From JACPNO01 sp963825405 (GTDB taxonomy: Bacteria > Acidobacteriota > Terriglobia > Bryobacterales > Bryobacteraceae): 64,000 bases of DNA. Each line of letters begins with the position of its first letter. The stretch's first letter is position 1. Shown one piece after another: positions 35,463 to 45,006 of this stretch. The DNA is taken from the NCBI GenBank assembly GCA_963825405.1, contig CAWGTB010000003.1:620001-684000 (forward strand). The letters are read 5' to 3'. Position numbers and translations under genes: made by a program. The notes under the pieces are model-generated. The model saw only the letters and a list, made by a program, of their open reading frames with translations. It ran no database searches and was not told the DNA's origin.

Positions 35463-36161
35463 TTACGCCAGATCGAACAATAGAATATCGGAGGGCTTCT
35501 GCGCCACAAGCTCCAGCAGCGCTTCCTGGCTCACTGCCGCGCCATCGCCGGCCTCCAGCGATTCGCCATTCAGCGTGATCGCGCCGCGCGCGACTTGTAC
35601 CCAAGCGTGGCGCCCGGGCGGCAGCGTGTAGCGGGCCTTCTCACCATCCGCGAGCAGGGCCGAGTAAACCTGCGCGTTCTGATGGATGGTGAGCGCGCCA
35701 TCTTTAGGCTCTTTCGCCGCCACCAGGCGCAATTTTCCGCTGCGCTCAGCGTCGCTGAATTCGCGCTGCTCGTAGCTGGGCGTGAGGCCGTCGGTTTCGG
35801 GCAGCATCCAGATTTGGTAGAAGTGAACCGGCTCATCCTTGGACGGGTTGAACTCACTGTGCCGGATGCCGGTGCCCGCGGACATGCGCTGCAACTCGCC
35901 CGGCCGCAGCACCGCGCCGTTGCCAAGGCTATCCTTGTGCGCCAGGCCGCCCTCGAGAACGTAGGTGAGGATTTCCATGTCCTCGTGACCGTGCGTGCCA
36001 AAGCCCATGCCCGGCTTCACGCGATCTTCGTTCATCACGCGCAGCGAGCGGAAGCCCATGTGAGCAGGGTCGTAATAGCTGGCGAAAGAAAAAGTGTGAT
36101 AGGTGTTGAGCCAGCCGTGGTCGAAATGCCCGCGCTGGTTGGCTTTGCGTAGATTGATCAT
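35463..36161 (-). CDS. Pirin family protein (quercetin 2,3-dioxygenase-like)
   Basis: This 232-aa bicupin begins MINLRKANQRGHFDHGWLNTYHTFSFASYYDP, the YhhW/pirin start. Metal ligands are His residues in GFGTHGHEDMEI and the downstream Glu/His in TGIRHSEFN. The C-terminal cupin ends with AGDGAAVSQEALLELVAQ. Pirins bind iron and some oxidise flavonols or act in gene regulation. It is upstream of the SDR gene. A 24-bp gap separates its start from a divergent small ORF. Confidence 0.92.
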   Translation of the reverse strand: MINLRKANQRGHFDHGWLNTYHTFSFASYYDPAHMGFRSLRVMNEDRVKPGMGFGTHGHEDMEILTYVLEGGLAHKDSLGNGAVLRPGELQRMSAGTGIRHSEFNPSKDEPVHFYQIWMLPETDGLTPSYEQREFSDAERSGKLRLVAAKEPKDGALTIHQNAQVYSALLADGEKARYTLPPGRHAWVQVARGAITLNGESLEAGDGAAVSQEALLELVAQKPSDILLFDLA

Positions 36162-36185
36162 GGCTTGTTCCTACTATGATTCGGT

Positions 36186-36371
36186 ATGGTGCCTAAAAGT
36201 TGCAAGAGCAATTGGCTCGCGTGGGTCAAGAAGAAACTCGGAAAGCCATCGGCGACCGACAAGTCGCAGTGGCTTGCAGGCGTGCGCGCCATGATCGGTA
36301 TGGGTCAGGGCATGTGGCTTGATGAAGATCCTGATGAGTACGTTCGCAAGCTGCGCGCGGGCTGGTATTGA
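36186..36371 (+). CDS. 61-aa hypothetical small protein
   Basis: ATG 36186 opens a 61-aa reading frame, basic at the start (PKSCKSNWLAWVKKKLGK) and acidic near the end (WLDEDPDEYVRKLRAGWY). I recognise no family. No clear ribosome-binding site is present. It lies in the gap between the divergent pirin gene and the oxidoreductase operon; the codon pattern is plausible but weak evidence. It may be a real small protein or chance. Confidence 0.4.
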   Translation: MVPKSCKSNWLAWVKKKLGKPSATDKSQWLAGVRAMIGMGQGMWLDEDPDEYVRKLRAGWY

Positions 36372-36435
36372 GCCGAGCCTTATTCTAACGCCTTGCGCCG
36401 CGCCCCCGGAATGTTGTATTCAGTAACGTGCAACT

Positions 36436-37572
36436 ATGAGCCAAAGCATCGCAATCGGCATGATCGGATACAAGTTCATGGGCAAGGCCCATAGCAACGC
36501 GTATCGCCAGATCAGCCAGTTCTTCGATCTCCCTCTACGACCGCGCCTGAAGACTATTTCCGGCCGCGACAAACCTAAAGTCGAGAAGATGGCCGAGCGC
36601 TGGGGTTGGGAAAATGCCGTCGACGACTGGCGCCGGATCGTCGACGATCCCGAAATTAAAATCGTCGATATCTGCTCGCCTAACAACACGCATCACGATA
36701 TTGCCATCGCTGCTTTCGAAGCCGGCAAAATCGTCGCCTGCGAAAAGCCCATGGCCATGAACGGCGCCGAAGCCGAGCAGATGGCAGCCGCCGCGCGCAA
36801 GAGCGGAAACATCAACACCGTCTGGTTCAATTACCGGCGCGTCCCGGCCATTGCCTTCGCACGCCAGTTGATCGACGAGGGCCGCATCGGCAAGGTCTAC
36901 CATTTCCGCGCGCTCTATTTGCAGGACTGGACGCTCGATCCCTCCGTGCCGTTGCTATGGCGCATGGATAAGGACGTCGCGGGCTCCGGTGTCACCGGCG
37001 ACTTGCACTCGCACATCGTCGATCTCTCGAATTTTCTGGTGGGGCCGATTGAATCCGTCGCCGGGACCAGCCGCATTTTCGTCAACGAACGTGAGCGGCC
37101 CGAAGGCGGCAAGGCCAAAATCGAAATCGAGGACGCATCCATTTTCGTGTGCCAGTACGAAAACGGCGCGATCGGCCACTTCGAAGCCACGCGCTTTGCC
37201 AATGGCCGCAAGAATAACAACACATTCGAAGTCAATGGCGAGCACGGCAGCTTGTACTTTGACCTCGAAGACATGTCGCGGCTCTGGTATTTCGATTCTC
37301 GCGAGCCCAAGCATGTGCAGGGCTGGAAAAAGATTTCGGTATGGGAAGAAGTGCACCCCTATATGAAACAATGGTGGGTACCTGGCTGTGCCATCGGTTA
37401 CGAGCATACGTTTGGCAACCAGGCCGCGGACCTGATCAACGCGGTTGGACAAGGCAAGCCCATGAAGCCCGATTTTGACGATGGTTTGGCGTGCCAGCTA
37501 GTGCTGGACGCCGTCATGGAAGCTTGCGCGGGCGATCGCTGGGTGCCCGTGAAGAAGCCCGGCAAGAAGTGA
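36436..37572 (+). CDS. Gfo/Idh/MocA family oxidoreductase
   Basis: This 378-aa protein has an N-terminal Rossmann fold with IGMIGYKFMGKAHSNAY, the motif EKPMAMN that holds the catalytic Lys, and a C-terminal beta-sheet domain with GDLHSHIVDLSNFLVG (catalytic His/Asp pair). It should oxidise or reduce a sugar or polyol with NAD(P). It starts a run of three same-strand genes with 7-bp or overlapping junctions (isomerase, amidohydrolase), which is typical of carbohydrate catabolism. Confidence 0.92.
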   Translation: MSQSIAIGMIGYKFMGKAHSNAYRQISQFFDLPLRPRLKTISGRDKPKVEKMAERWGWENAVDDWRRIVDDPEIKIVDICSPNNTHHDIAIAAFEAGKIVACEKPMAMNGAEAEQMAAAARKSGNINTVWFNYRRVPAIAFARQLIDEGRIGKVYHFRALYLQDWTLDPSVPLLWRMDKDVAGSGVTGDLHSHIVDLSNFLVGPIESVAGTSRIFVNERERPEGGKAKIEIEDASIFVCQYENGAIGHFEATRFANGRKNNNTFEVNGEHGSLYFDLEDMSRLWYFDSREPKHVQGWKKISVWEEVHPYMKQWWVPGCAIGYEHTFGNQAADLINAVGQGKPMKPDFDDGLACQLVLDAVMEACAGDRWVPVKKPGKK

Positions 37573-37579
37573 GGCAGAA

Positions 37580-38479
37580 ATGAAAAAAATATCCCTAGGC
37601 AGTTGGGCGTTCTCATTCGGTCCCTTTGCGGATCATCCCATTCCTTTTGAAAAAACAGTGAAGCGTTTGTCCGAGGCCGGTTATGACGGCATCGAAATTT
37701 GCGGGTTTCCGCCGCATGTCACTCTGGAAAAATATCCGACGAAGCAAAGCCGGCAGGAGCTGGTGAAATTTTTGAAGGATCACAATCTGGGCGTCTCCGG
37801 TTACGCGGCCGATTTCTCCGGCGTCAACCCAGTGATCCCCGGAAACAAACAAAAGTACCTGGATCTGTTCCGGCGCAATGTAGAAATGTGCGCCGATATC
37901 GGCAGTCCCGCCATCCGCGTGGATTCGATCGCCGCTCCGGGATCGATCGATGAATCGGACTATCAGGCCGCGTTCGACCGCCTCGCTGATGTCTGGCGCG
38001 ACGCGGCGGGGATTGCGCAGCAGGCGCACATGCGCCTGGTGTGGGAATTCGAGCCGGGCTTCGCGTTTAACAAGCCGTCCGAGATTCTTGCGCTCCACAA
38101 AAAGGTAAACCATCCCAACTTCTGGCTGATGTTCGACACGTCGCACGCCTATATGTGCGCGGTGGTCGGCGCGCGCCAGCATGGGGCGAAAGAGACTTTG
38201 CCGGGTGGCGTCGAAGAGCTGCTGGCCATGTTGAAAGGCCGCATCGGCGCGATTCATCTGATCGATTCCGACGGCACGCTGCACGGCGACGAAACCAGCA
38301 CTCACCGGCCTTTCGGCGAGGGCCACGTCGATTTTGCGTCGGTTGTTCCCAAGCTGCTGGAAGTGCCGAACATCGATTGGTGGTGCATTGATATGTGCTT
38401 CTGGCCCGGCTCCTGGGAACTGGTTGAGCCCAGCATCGCTTACGTCCGCAACCTGCTGGACACGCGCGCCGTGGCGTGA
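37580..38479 (+). CDS. Sugar phosphate isomerase/epimerase (AP-endonuclease-2 TIM barrel)
   Basis: This 299-aa protein starts 7 bp after the oxidoreductase stop. The TIM-barrel pattern is clear: LSEAGYDGIEICGFPPH, VRVDSIAAPGSID-like (IRVDSIAAPGSID), RLVWEFEPGFAFN, FWLMFDTSHAYM, IGAIHLIDSDG and WWCIDMCFWPG. Glu, His and Asp in these strands would bind a divalent metal. It probably interconverts a keto- and an aldo-sugar made by the oxidoreductase. The stop TGA overlaps the next ATG (TGATG). Confidence 0.9.
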   Translation: MKKISLGSWAFSFGPFADHPIPFEKTVKRLSEAGYDGIEICGFPPHVTLEKYPTKQSRQELVKFLKDHNLGVSGYAADFSGVNPVIPGNKQKYLDLFRRNVEMCADIGSPAIRVDSIAAPGSIDESDYQAAFDRLADVWRDAAGIAQQAHMRLVWEFEPGFAFNKPSEILALHKKVNHPNFWLMFDTSHAYMCAVVGARQHGAKETLPGGVEELLAMLKGRIGAIHLIDSDGTLHGDETSTHRPFGEGHVDFASVVPKLLEVPNIDWWCIDMCFWPGSWELVEPSIAYVRNLLDTRAVA

Positions 38480-39588
38480 TGAACCGCCGCAGTTTTCTGC
38501 AGGTCTCGGCGAGCGGCGCGATCACGCTGCCTGAATTTCAGCCGAAAAGCACGCTGCGCGTGGCCGAGCATCCCATTGACCGCGCGAAATTTCCGGTCAT
38601 CGATATTCACACCCACCTGTTCAGCCTGGGGCGCAAGGTGGACCCGGCGTCGGCGGACTCTGCTGAACTGCTTCGCCAGATTGCGACGTGGATGGACCAG
38701 TGCAATCTGCGGACGTTGATCAACCTGACCGGCGGAACGTCGGAAACTATTCCGGCGATTCTGCAAGCGTTCGCTGCGTTCGGTGACAAATTCAAAACCG
38801 CCGCCGAGCCCACCTGGAAGCGCGCCAACGAGTCCGGCTATGCCAAGTGGCAGGCCGATGAACTGGCTCTCTGCAAGCAGCAGGGCGCGATCGGCCTCAA
38901 AATTCTGAAAACGCTGGGCCTGGTTTTGCGCGACAGCGAAGGCCGCCTGATTAAAGTGGACGACGCGCGCTTCGATCCGATGTGGGAAGCGGCGGGCTCA
39001 CTCGGCCTGCCGGTGTTGATTCACACTTCCGACCCGGCGGCGTTCTTCCAGCCCATCGACCGCTTCAATGAGCGTTGGGAGGAATTAGGCAATCATCCGG
39101 ATTGGTCTTTCTACGGCAAGGATTATCCGACTCGCCGCGAGTTGCATGATGCCCGCAACCGCGTGATCGCGCGGCATCCAAAAACCACTTTTGTCGGCCT
39201 CCACGTCGCCAACAATTCCGAAGACCTCGGCCAGGTATCGGAGTGGCTGGACCGCTGGCCGAATCTGCACGTCGAGATCGGAGCGCGCCTCGGTGAGCTA
39301 GGCCGCCAGCCTCGCACGTCGCGAAAGTTTTTCGATCGCTACCAGGACCGCATTCTGTTCGGCACCGATGCCACCCCGCGCGGAGAGGCATTTCCGCAGC
39401 AGGATTTGAAGCCCGCTATGTTCCGCTGTTACTTTCGTTTCCTCGAAACCGAGGACGAATATTTCGACTACTCGCCCGCTGCCGTACCCCCGCAGGGGCG
39501 CTGGCGCATCTATGGAATTGGGTTGCCCGATTCGATTCTGCGCAAGGTGTATCACGACAACGCCGCGCGCATGTTCGCTCTTGCATGA
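38479..39588 (+). CDS. Amidohydrolase-family protein with Tat-like start
   Basis: This 369-aa protein begins MNRRSFLQVSASGAITL, a possible twin-arginine signal. The metal site has IDIHTHLF near the start, Lys in AIGLKILKTLG, HTSDPAAFF, the His in FVGLHVANN and Asp in LFGTDATPRGE. It is of the TIM-barrel amidohydrolase superfamily, subgroup of lactone hydrolases/decarboxylases. Start and stop overlap its neighbours (TGATG and ATGA), so it is co-translated with the isomerase and msrB genes. Confidence 0.88.
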   Translation: MNRRSFLQVSASGAITLPEFQPKSTLRVAEHPIDRAKFPVIDIHTHLFSLGRKVDPASADSAELLRQIATWMDQCNLRTLINLTGGTSETIPAILQAFAAFGDKFKTAAEPTWKRANESGYAKWQADELALCKQQGAIGLKILKTLGLVLRDSEGRLIKVDDARFDPMWEAAGSLGLPVLIHTSDPAAFFQPIDRFNERWEELGNHPDWSFYGKDYPTRRELHDARNRVIARHPKTTFVGLHVANNSEDLGQVSEWLDRWPNLHVEIGARLGELGRQPRTSRKFFDRYQDRILFGTDATPRGEAFPQQDLKPAMFRCYFRFLETEDEYFDYSPAAVPPQGRWRIYGIGLPDSILRKVYHDNAARMFALA

Positions 39589-40140
39589 CGACCAACCGCA
39601 GAGTGTTCCTGCTTACATGTGCCGCATCGGCAGCGTGTAGCCGCCGTCAGCCCACAAACCCGCCGCGCGCAAAAACGATTGTCTCCCTGGTGGATTTCAA
39701 TGATTCTGGAGACCGAAGGGGAATTATCATGAGTGAAAAAGTCGCCAAAACTCCCGAGGAATGGAAGAAGCAGCTCACGCCGGCGCAGTACGGCGTCACC
39801 CGAAAAAAGAATACGGAATTCGCTTTTTCTGGCGAGTACAACGATTTCGATAAGGACGGCGTTTATCACTGCGTGTGCTGTGGGAATGCGCTGTTCAGCT
39901 CTGAAACCAAGTTTCATTCCGGATCCGGGCTGGCCAAGCTTCTGGGCGCCGATCGCGGAGGAGAATATCGAAGCCGAAACCGACAACACTTTTGGCATGC
40001 GCCGCACGGAAGTTTTGTGCAAGAAGTGCGATGCCCACTTGGGGCACGTGTTCGACGACGGTCCGGACCCCACCCACTTGCGCTATTGCATCAATTCGGT
40101 GGCGCTGAAATTCACACCGAAACCCGGCCGCGAAAGCTAA
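39585..40140 (+). CDS. msrB: Peptide-methionine (R)-S-oxide reductase MsrB, one frameshift, two possible starts
   Basis: From ATG 39585 the first 22 residues form a Tat/lipobox-type leader (NRRVFLLTCAASAACSR). A second ATG at 39729 with a good AAGGGGAA site begins a normal cytosolic MsrB (MSEKVAKTPEEWKKQLTP). The catalytic domain has zinc Cys in YHCVCCGNALF and CKKC, FHSGSGWPSFWAPI, and the catalytic Cys in RYCINSVAL. The frame breaks near 39928 (one extra G in GSGW). It reduces methionine-R-sulfoxide in protein. Two starts suggest an exported and a cytosolic form. Confidence 0.88.
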
Positions 40141-41804
40141 CCGGCGTTGCGTGTGCGCGTGGCCATGATTTCCTGGGCGCGCCCCAGCGCGGCATCGACG
40201 TGTGGCAGCACGCTCTCCTTGCCTACATGCTCGTAAAGATCGGAACGCTCGATCAGCGTCGCGGGCTGATTACGCGCGCCGCAAAGGAGGATCTCACGGC
40301 CTGAGTTGTGCAAGCGGTCGGCGAATGACTCGATGGCGTGCAGGCCGGTGACGTCGAGCGCGGTCATATTTCTCAGCCGCAGAATCACGATGGGGGCGAA
40401 CGCGTTCAAGTCTTCGGTGGCCTCCACCAGCTTGGAAGTCGAACCGAACAGGAACGGACCGTGGATGCGCACGATGGTCACGTAATCCGGAATCGTTTTG
40501 CCTTGCAGCACATGCGGCCCTCCGGCTTGCAGGTAATCATCGGTAACCAGGCTGACTGTGGTGGTTTCCGAAATCCGATAAATGTAAAGCAGCGCCGCCA
40601 GCACAATGCCGAATTCGACCGCAACAGTGAGATCGGCGAATACGGTCAGGACAAAGGTCACGCCCCAGACTGCAATTGCCGACCGTGCCAGGCGCATGAT
40701 ATAGCCGATTTCCCGCCATTCGCCCATGTTATACGCAACCACCAGCAGCACCGCCGCCAGCGTAGCCAGCGGCACAAAGCGCGCGAGCGGCGCGGCCACC
40801 AGCAGAATGAACAGCAGCGTGAGCGCATGCACGATCCCGGCGACCGGAGTGCGCGCGCCGGAGCGGATGTTCGTGGCGGTGCGGGCAATCGCGCCAGTCG
40901 CCGGAATGCCCCCGAACAGAGGCGAGGCAAGATTGGCGAGGCCCTGCGCCACTAATTCCGTGTTGGAATCATGCTGGCCGCCGCTGAGGTTGTCGCCCAC
41001 CACCGCCGAAAGCAGGCTCTCAATCGCGCCGAGCAAGGCCACCGTGAGGGCTGACGGCGCGAGTATCGGAATCAGATCAAAACGAAATTCGGGAATATGG
41101 ATGTGCGGCAGGCCGGTGGGAATGCCTCCGAAGCGGCTGCCAATCGTTTCGATCGGCAAATGAAAGAGTTGGGTGGCCACAGTCGCGGCGACTAGCGCCA
41201 CAATCGTGCCCGGAATTCGTTTCGTGACTTTGGGCCAAAGCAAAATGAGCGCCAGCGATGCGACAGCCACGGCGACAGTGGGAAGATGTACGGTTCCCGC
41301 ACTGGCAGCGAGGACCTTCATGCGCGCTATGAAGGCGCTAGGAACTTCGCCCGCTCCCGTGTTGAGGCCGAAAAAATCTTTGATTTGCGTCGAAGCGATG
41401 AGTACCGCGATGCCGTTGGTGAAGCCGATGGTCACGGGGCGGGGAATGAATTCGACGGCGCGGCCGAGCCCGGTAAGCCCCATGATCACCAGCAGCACGC
41501 CCGCCATCAAGGTCACCATCATCAGGCCCGAAAGACCAAACCTGGCGACGATTCCGGCCACAATCACCACGAACGCGCCGGTGGGGCCGCCGATCTGCAC
41601 GCTCGATCCGCCGAACGCGGAGATGATGAATCCGGCAATGACCGCGGTGTAAATTCCGGCTTCGGGTTTCACTCCGGACGCAATGGCGAAGGCCATCGCC
41701 AGCGGCAGAGCCACCAGGCCGACCGTAACGCCGGCCGTCAGATCGTGAGTGAAATCGGTCTGGCTATAGTTGCGGAGACTAAGAAAAAGCTTGGGCTGGT
41801 TCAA
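40137..41804 (-). CDS. SulP family anion transporter with STAS domain
   Basis: This 555-aa membrane protein starts MNQPKLFLSLRNYSQTDFTHDLTAGVTVGLVALPLAMAFAIASG, the SulP start. It carries about 12-14 helices, GAIESLLSAVVGDNLSGGQHDSNTELVAQGLANL and GGIPATGAIARTATNIRSGARTP. A cytoplasmic STAS domain follows (residues 440-540) with ILRLRNMTALDVTGLHAIESF. SulP proteins exchange sulfate, bicarbonate or dicarboxylates. Its start overlaps the DUF2911 gene stop (ATGA); its stop overlaps the msrB stop. Confidence 0.92.
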   Translation of the reverse strand: MNQPKLFLSLRNYSQTDFTHDLTAGVTVGLVALPLAMAFAIASGVKPEAGIYTAVIAGFIISAFGGSSVQIGGPTGAFVVIVAGIVARFGLSGLMMVTLMAGVLLVIMGLTGLGRAVEFIPRPVTIGFTNGIAVLIASTQIKDFFGLNTGAGEVPSAFIARMKVLAASAGTVHLPTVAVAVASLALILLWPKVTKRIPGTIVALVAATVATQLFHLPIETIGSRFGGIPTGLPHIHIPEFRFDLIPILAPSALTVALLGAIESLLSAVVGDNLSGGQHDSNTELVAQGLANLASPLFGGIPATGAIARTATNIRSGARTPVAGIVHALTLLFILLVAAPLARFVPLATLAAVLLVVAYNMGEWREIGYIMRLARSAIAVWGVTFVLTVFADLTVAVEFGIVLAALLYIYRISETTTVSLVTDDYLQAGGPHVLQGKTIPDYVTIVRIHGPFLFGSTSKLVEATEDLNAFAPIVILRLRNMTALDVTGLHAIESFADRLHNSGREILLCGARNQPATLIERSDLYEHVGKESVLPHVDAALGRAQEIMATRTRNAG

Positions 41805-42334
41805 GGCAGAACTTTAATGGCGACGTTGGCCGAGGTGTTCTCCCAGGCGAGGGTAAGCACCGCCTGATCGGGTCCACCGGCGCTCAGAGAGATGGTGAAC
41901 TGTTCCACTGGCTGGGCGGTGCGCGTCACTTTCATATCGACGCGGCCCAGGTCATCGGCTTGCTTATATTCGAAAGCGCCCCATTGCTTGGCGGTCTTGT
42001 TGACGATCAGTTTCCAGCCGTTCTGCCCCGGGATGGTAAACAGCGCATAGGTGCCTTTGGGAACAGAGAGTCCGCCGATCTGGAGATCCGCGGTGGTTTC
42101 GAGGGTCGTGGCTTCATCGGCGCCAGTGCGCCAGACTTTGTCGTAAGCTTCCAACCCGCCGAAAATCTTTCGCCCTTTCATGTAAGGGCGGCCATACGTG
42201 ATCGTGATCTTATTGCGGCCGACGGTGATCGAAACCTGCTCGTGCGGGCTCAGGCGTTGCTGTTGCGCCGCAACGGTCAGCGTCAAGCCAGTCAGCAGGA
42301 GTACGGTCAGCGAAGACAAAATCAGTTTGCGCAT
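41801..42334 (-). CDS. Secreted DUF2911 protein
   Basis: This 177-aa protein has a signal peptide (MRKLILSSLTVLLLTGLTLTVAAQ). The DUF2911 pattern is present: QVSITVGRNKITITYGRPYMKGRKIFGGLEAYDKVWRTGADEATTLETTADLQIGGLSVPKGTYALFTIPG and LTLAWENTSANVAI. The role of this beta-rich family is unknown; it is common in secreted proteins of Acidobacteriota and Bacteroidota. Its stop overlaps the SulP start, so both are on one mRNA. The gap to the M13 gene is 134 bp and holds no gene I can see. Confidence 0.9.
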   Translation of the reverse strand: MRKLILSSLTVLLLTGLTLTVAAQQQRLSPHEQVSITVGRNKITITYGRPYMKGRKIFGGLEAYDKVWRTGADEATTLETTADLQIGGLSVPKGTYALFTIPGQNGWKLIVNKTAKQWGAFEYKQADDLGRVDMKVTRTAQPVEQFTISLSAGGPDQAVLTLAWENTSANVAIKVLP

Positions 42335-42468
42335 AGTTGTCTTTTAGTGTAAACGCTGGGAACCGCGTGTGCACGCCGCCGTCGAGCCGTTGGGGTGAAG
42401 CGGACCCAGGGGTGGCCAGACGTGCTTGACAGTGCACGCGATTTACGAAACCGTAAGAATAGGTATTA

Positions 42469-44493
42469 ATGATGCGTTTAACAAGTGTTGCGGTGGTCCT
42501 TCTCGCCGGCGCGGCTTTCGCGGCAGACCCCAAAATTCCCGCCACTCCGGGCTTCGATATTCATACCCTCGATACCAGCGCCGAGCCTTGTGTGGACTTC
42601 TACCAGTACGCCTGTGGCTCGTGGCTGGCAAAGAATCCTATTCCGCCGGACCGTTCGAGCTGGGGGCGTTTTGACGAACTGTTCGAACGAAATCAAATCA
42701 TATTGCGTGGAATTCTCGAGAAATATTCCGCCGCCGATCCCAAACGCAGTCCGCTGGAACAGAAAATCGGCGACTATTATTCCGCGTGCATGGATGAAGC
42801 CGGCATCGAGAAAGCAGGCCTCACGCCGCTTGAGCCGGAGCTGCGCCGCATTCGCTCACTCCCCGACAAGGCTGCGCTTGCCGGAGAGATTGCGAGCCTG
42901 CACCTGGCCGGCTCCAATGCTCTGTTTCGTTTCGGCTCCGAGCAGGACGCCAAGAATTCGACCGAAGTCATCGCCCGCGCCGATCAAGGCGGCCTGGGAT
43001 TGCCGGAACGCGATTACTACCTGAACGACGATGCGAAGTCCATCGAAATTCGCCAGCAGTATCTGGCCCACGTGCAGAGAATGTTCGCGCTGCTGGGAGA
43101 GCCCGCCGAACGCGCTGCCGCTAATGCCCAGATCGTGATGGACATTGAAACCGCGCTGGCCCGCGCGTCGCTGGATGTAGTTTCGCGCCGCGATCCCGCC
43201 AAGATTTATCACAAGACCCGCACGGCAGATCTGGCTTACACGCTCAATCCGTCCTTCGGGTGGACGCAATACCTGGAAGCGGTTGGCGCGCCGAAAGTCG
43301 AATACCTCAATGTGGCGGTGCCGGAGTTTTTCAAGAAACTGGACGGCCTGATCAACACCACGGATTTGGAAAATTGGAAGGCTTACTTGTCGTGGCACCT
43401 GGTTCAGTCGCAGGCTAGAAGTCTGCCGATGGCGTTTGTGAATGAACGGTTTAACTTTTACGGCAAGGTCCTGACCGGAGCCAAGGAATTGCGGCCGCGA
43501 TGGAAGCGCTGCGTCGCCGCCGCGGATGGCGATCTGGGTGAAGCCCTGGGCCGGAAATACGTCGAGCAGGCATTTGGGGCGGATAGCAAAGAGCGCGTTC
43601 AGAAAATGGTAGCCGCGCTGGAAAGGGCGATGAGCAGCGACATCGCCGGCCTTTCCTGGATGACACCGGCCACGAAAAAGCTGGCTCAAGTGAAACTCCG
43701 CGCCATCGCCAACAAGGTTGGATACCCGGATAAGTGGCGGGATTATTCTGCCCTTAAGATTGTGCGCGGCGATGCTTTGGGAAATTCCCAGCGAGCCGAT
43801 GCGTTCGAATTTCACCGCGAGATGGCTAAGATCGGCAAGCCAGTCGACCGCGACGAGTGGCAGATGACGCCGCCCACCGTCAACGCGTACTACGACGCGC
43901 AGATGAACGACATCAATTTCCCGGCTGGTTTCCTGCAGCCCCCGGCGTTCGACAAGAGCATGGACGATGCGGTGAATTTCGGCAACATCGGCGCCACTAT
44001 CGGCCACGAACTGACGCACGGCTTCGACGATGAAGGTCGCCAGTTCGACGCCAAGGGCAATCTGCGCGACTGGTGGACCGCCGAGGATGCCCGCGAGTTC
44101 GAGAAACGGGCCGCTTGCGTGGCTGATGAATATTCCGGTTTCACCGCAGTGGACGATTTGAAACTGAATGGCAAGCTCACCCTGGGCGAGAATGCCGCGG
44201 ACTCGGGCGGTCTGCGTATCGCGTACATGGCGCTGCTCGATACCTTGGGCGGCAAAACTCCGCCGAAGATCGACGGCTTCACTGCAGAGCAAAGATTTTT
44301 CCTCGGTTATGGCCAGGGAAACTGCGAAAACCTGACGGATGAAATTGCGCGCCTGTTGGCCCAAACCGATCCGCACTCGCCAGGCAAGTACCGCGTCAAC
44401 GGCGTGGTTTCCAACATGCCCGAGTTCCAGAAGGCCTTCGGCTGCACGGCCGGCCAGCCCATGGTTCGCGCTAAAGCGTGCCGGGTGTGGTGA
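42469..44493 (+). CDS. Secreted M13-family (neprilysin-like) metallopeptidase
   Basis: This 674-aa protein has a signal peptide (MMRLTSVAVVLLAGAAFAA). The N-terminal M13 domain has DTSAEPCVDFYQYACGSWL. The zinc site is HELTH at residues 513-517 (GHELTHGFDDEGRQFD). The third ligand is in GENAADSGGLRIAY. The last residues have CRVW at the end, the typical M13 end. The enzyme cleaves short peptides in the periplasm or outside. The 9-bp gap to the sigma gene suggests co-transcription. Confidence 0.95.
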   Translation: MMRLTSVAVVLLAGAAFAADPKIPATPGFDIHTLDTSAEPCVDFYQYACGSWLAKNPIPPDRSSWGRFDELFERNQIILRGILEKYSAADPKRSPLEQKIGDYYSACMDEAGIEKAGLTPLEPELRRIRSLPDKAALAGEIASLHLAGSNALFRFGSEQDAKNSTEVIARADQGGLGLPERDYYLNDDAKSIEIRQQYLAHVQRMFALLGEPAERAAANAQIVMDIETALARASLDVVSRRDPAKIYHKTRTADLAYTLNPSFGWTQYLEAVGAPKVEYLNVAVPEFFKKLDGLINTTDLENWKAYLSWHLVQSQARSLPMAFVNERFNFYGKVLTGAKELRPRWKRCVAAADGDLGEALGRKYVEQAFGADSKERVQKMVAALERAMSSDIAGLSWMTPATKKLAQVKLRAIANKVGYPDKWRDYSALKIVRGDALGNSQRADAFEFHREMAKIGKPVDRDEWQMTPPTVNAYYDAQMNDINFPAGFLQPPAFDKSMDDAVNFGNIGATIGHELTHGFDDEGRQFDAKGNLRDWWTAEDAREFEKRAACVADEYSGFTAVDDLKLNGKLTLGENAADSGGLRIAYMALLDTLGGKTPPKIDGFTAEQRFFLGYGQGNCENLTDEIARLLAQTDPHSPGKYRVNGVVSNMPEFQKAFGCTAGQPMVRAKACRVW

Positions 44494-44502
44494 CGCTTCG
44501 CC

Positions 44503-45006
44503 GTGCAGCGTGAAGAGGTGCTCACTCTACTCCGCGAAAGGATTGTTGCGTTCGCGGCATACCGTTATTCGAGGGACGCCGCTGAAGATCTCGCGCAGGA
44601 AGTGCTCATCGTGCTGCACGAAAAATATGCGCAGGTCAGCGCGATCGAAGAACTGGTGCCGCTTTCGCTGCAGATTTTGCGTTTCAAGATCGCCGGTCTG
44701 AGGCGTAAGACGGTGCGGCACGGCGAGCACACCAGCGTGTCGGTGGACGATTTTCCGCTGCCTGATCCGAAACCGGATCCAGCGGCGATGGCCGAACGCC
44801 AGCAAACTTTGGACCGGCTGAGCGCCGCTTTGAGCCGTCTGGGTGATCGCTGCCGCGAATTGTTCCGCTTGAAATTGGAAGGCCACAATTTCGGCGAAAT
44901 TGGCAAACGCATGGGCGCGGGATCGATCAACACCGTCTATACCTGGGATTCCCGTTGCCGCCAGCAACTGATGGAGCAGATGGGAGAAGGCGAGGCCGCG
45001 CTGTGA
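44503..45006 (+). CDS. ECF-type RNA polymerase sigma factor
   Basis: The GTG start at 44503 gives 167 aa. Region 2 has YRYSRDAAEDLAQEVLIVLHEKY; region 4 has LSRLGDRCRELFRLKLEGHNFGEIGKRMGAGSINTVYTWDSRCRQQL, a helix-turn-helix. This is the layout of an extracytoplasmic-function sigma factor, although the region 2 end is atypical. The stop overlaps the next GTG (GTGA), which couples it to its likely anti-sigma partner. The M13 gene lies 9 bp upstream. Confidence 0.88.
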   Translation: MQREEVLTLLRERIVAFAAYRYSRDAAEDLAQEVLIVLHEKYAQVSAIEELVPLSLQILRFKIAGLRRKTVRHGEHTSVSVDDFPLPDPKPDPAAMAERQQTLDRLSAALSRLGDRCRELFRLKLEGHNFGEIGKRMGAGSINTVYTWDSRCRQQLMEQMGEGEAAL

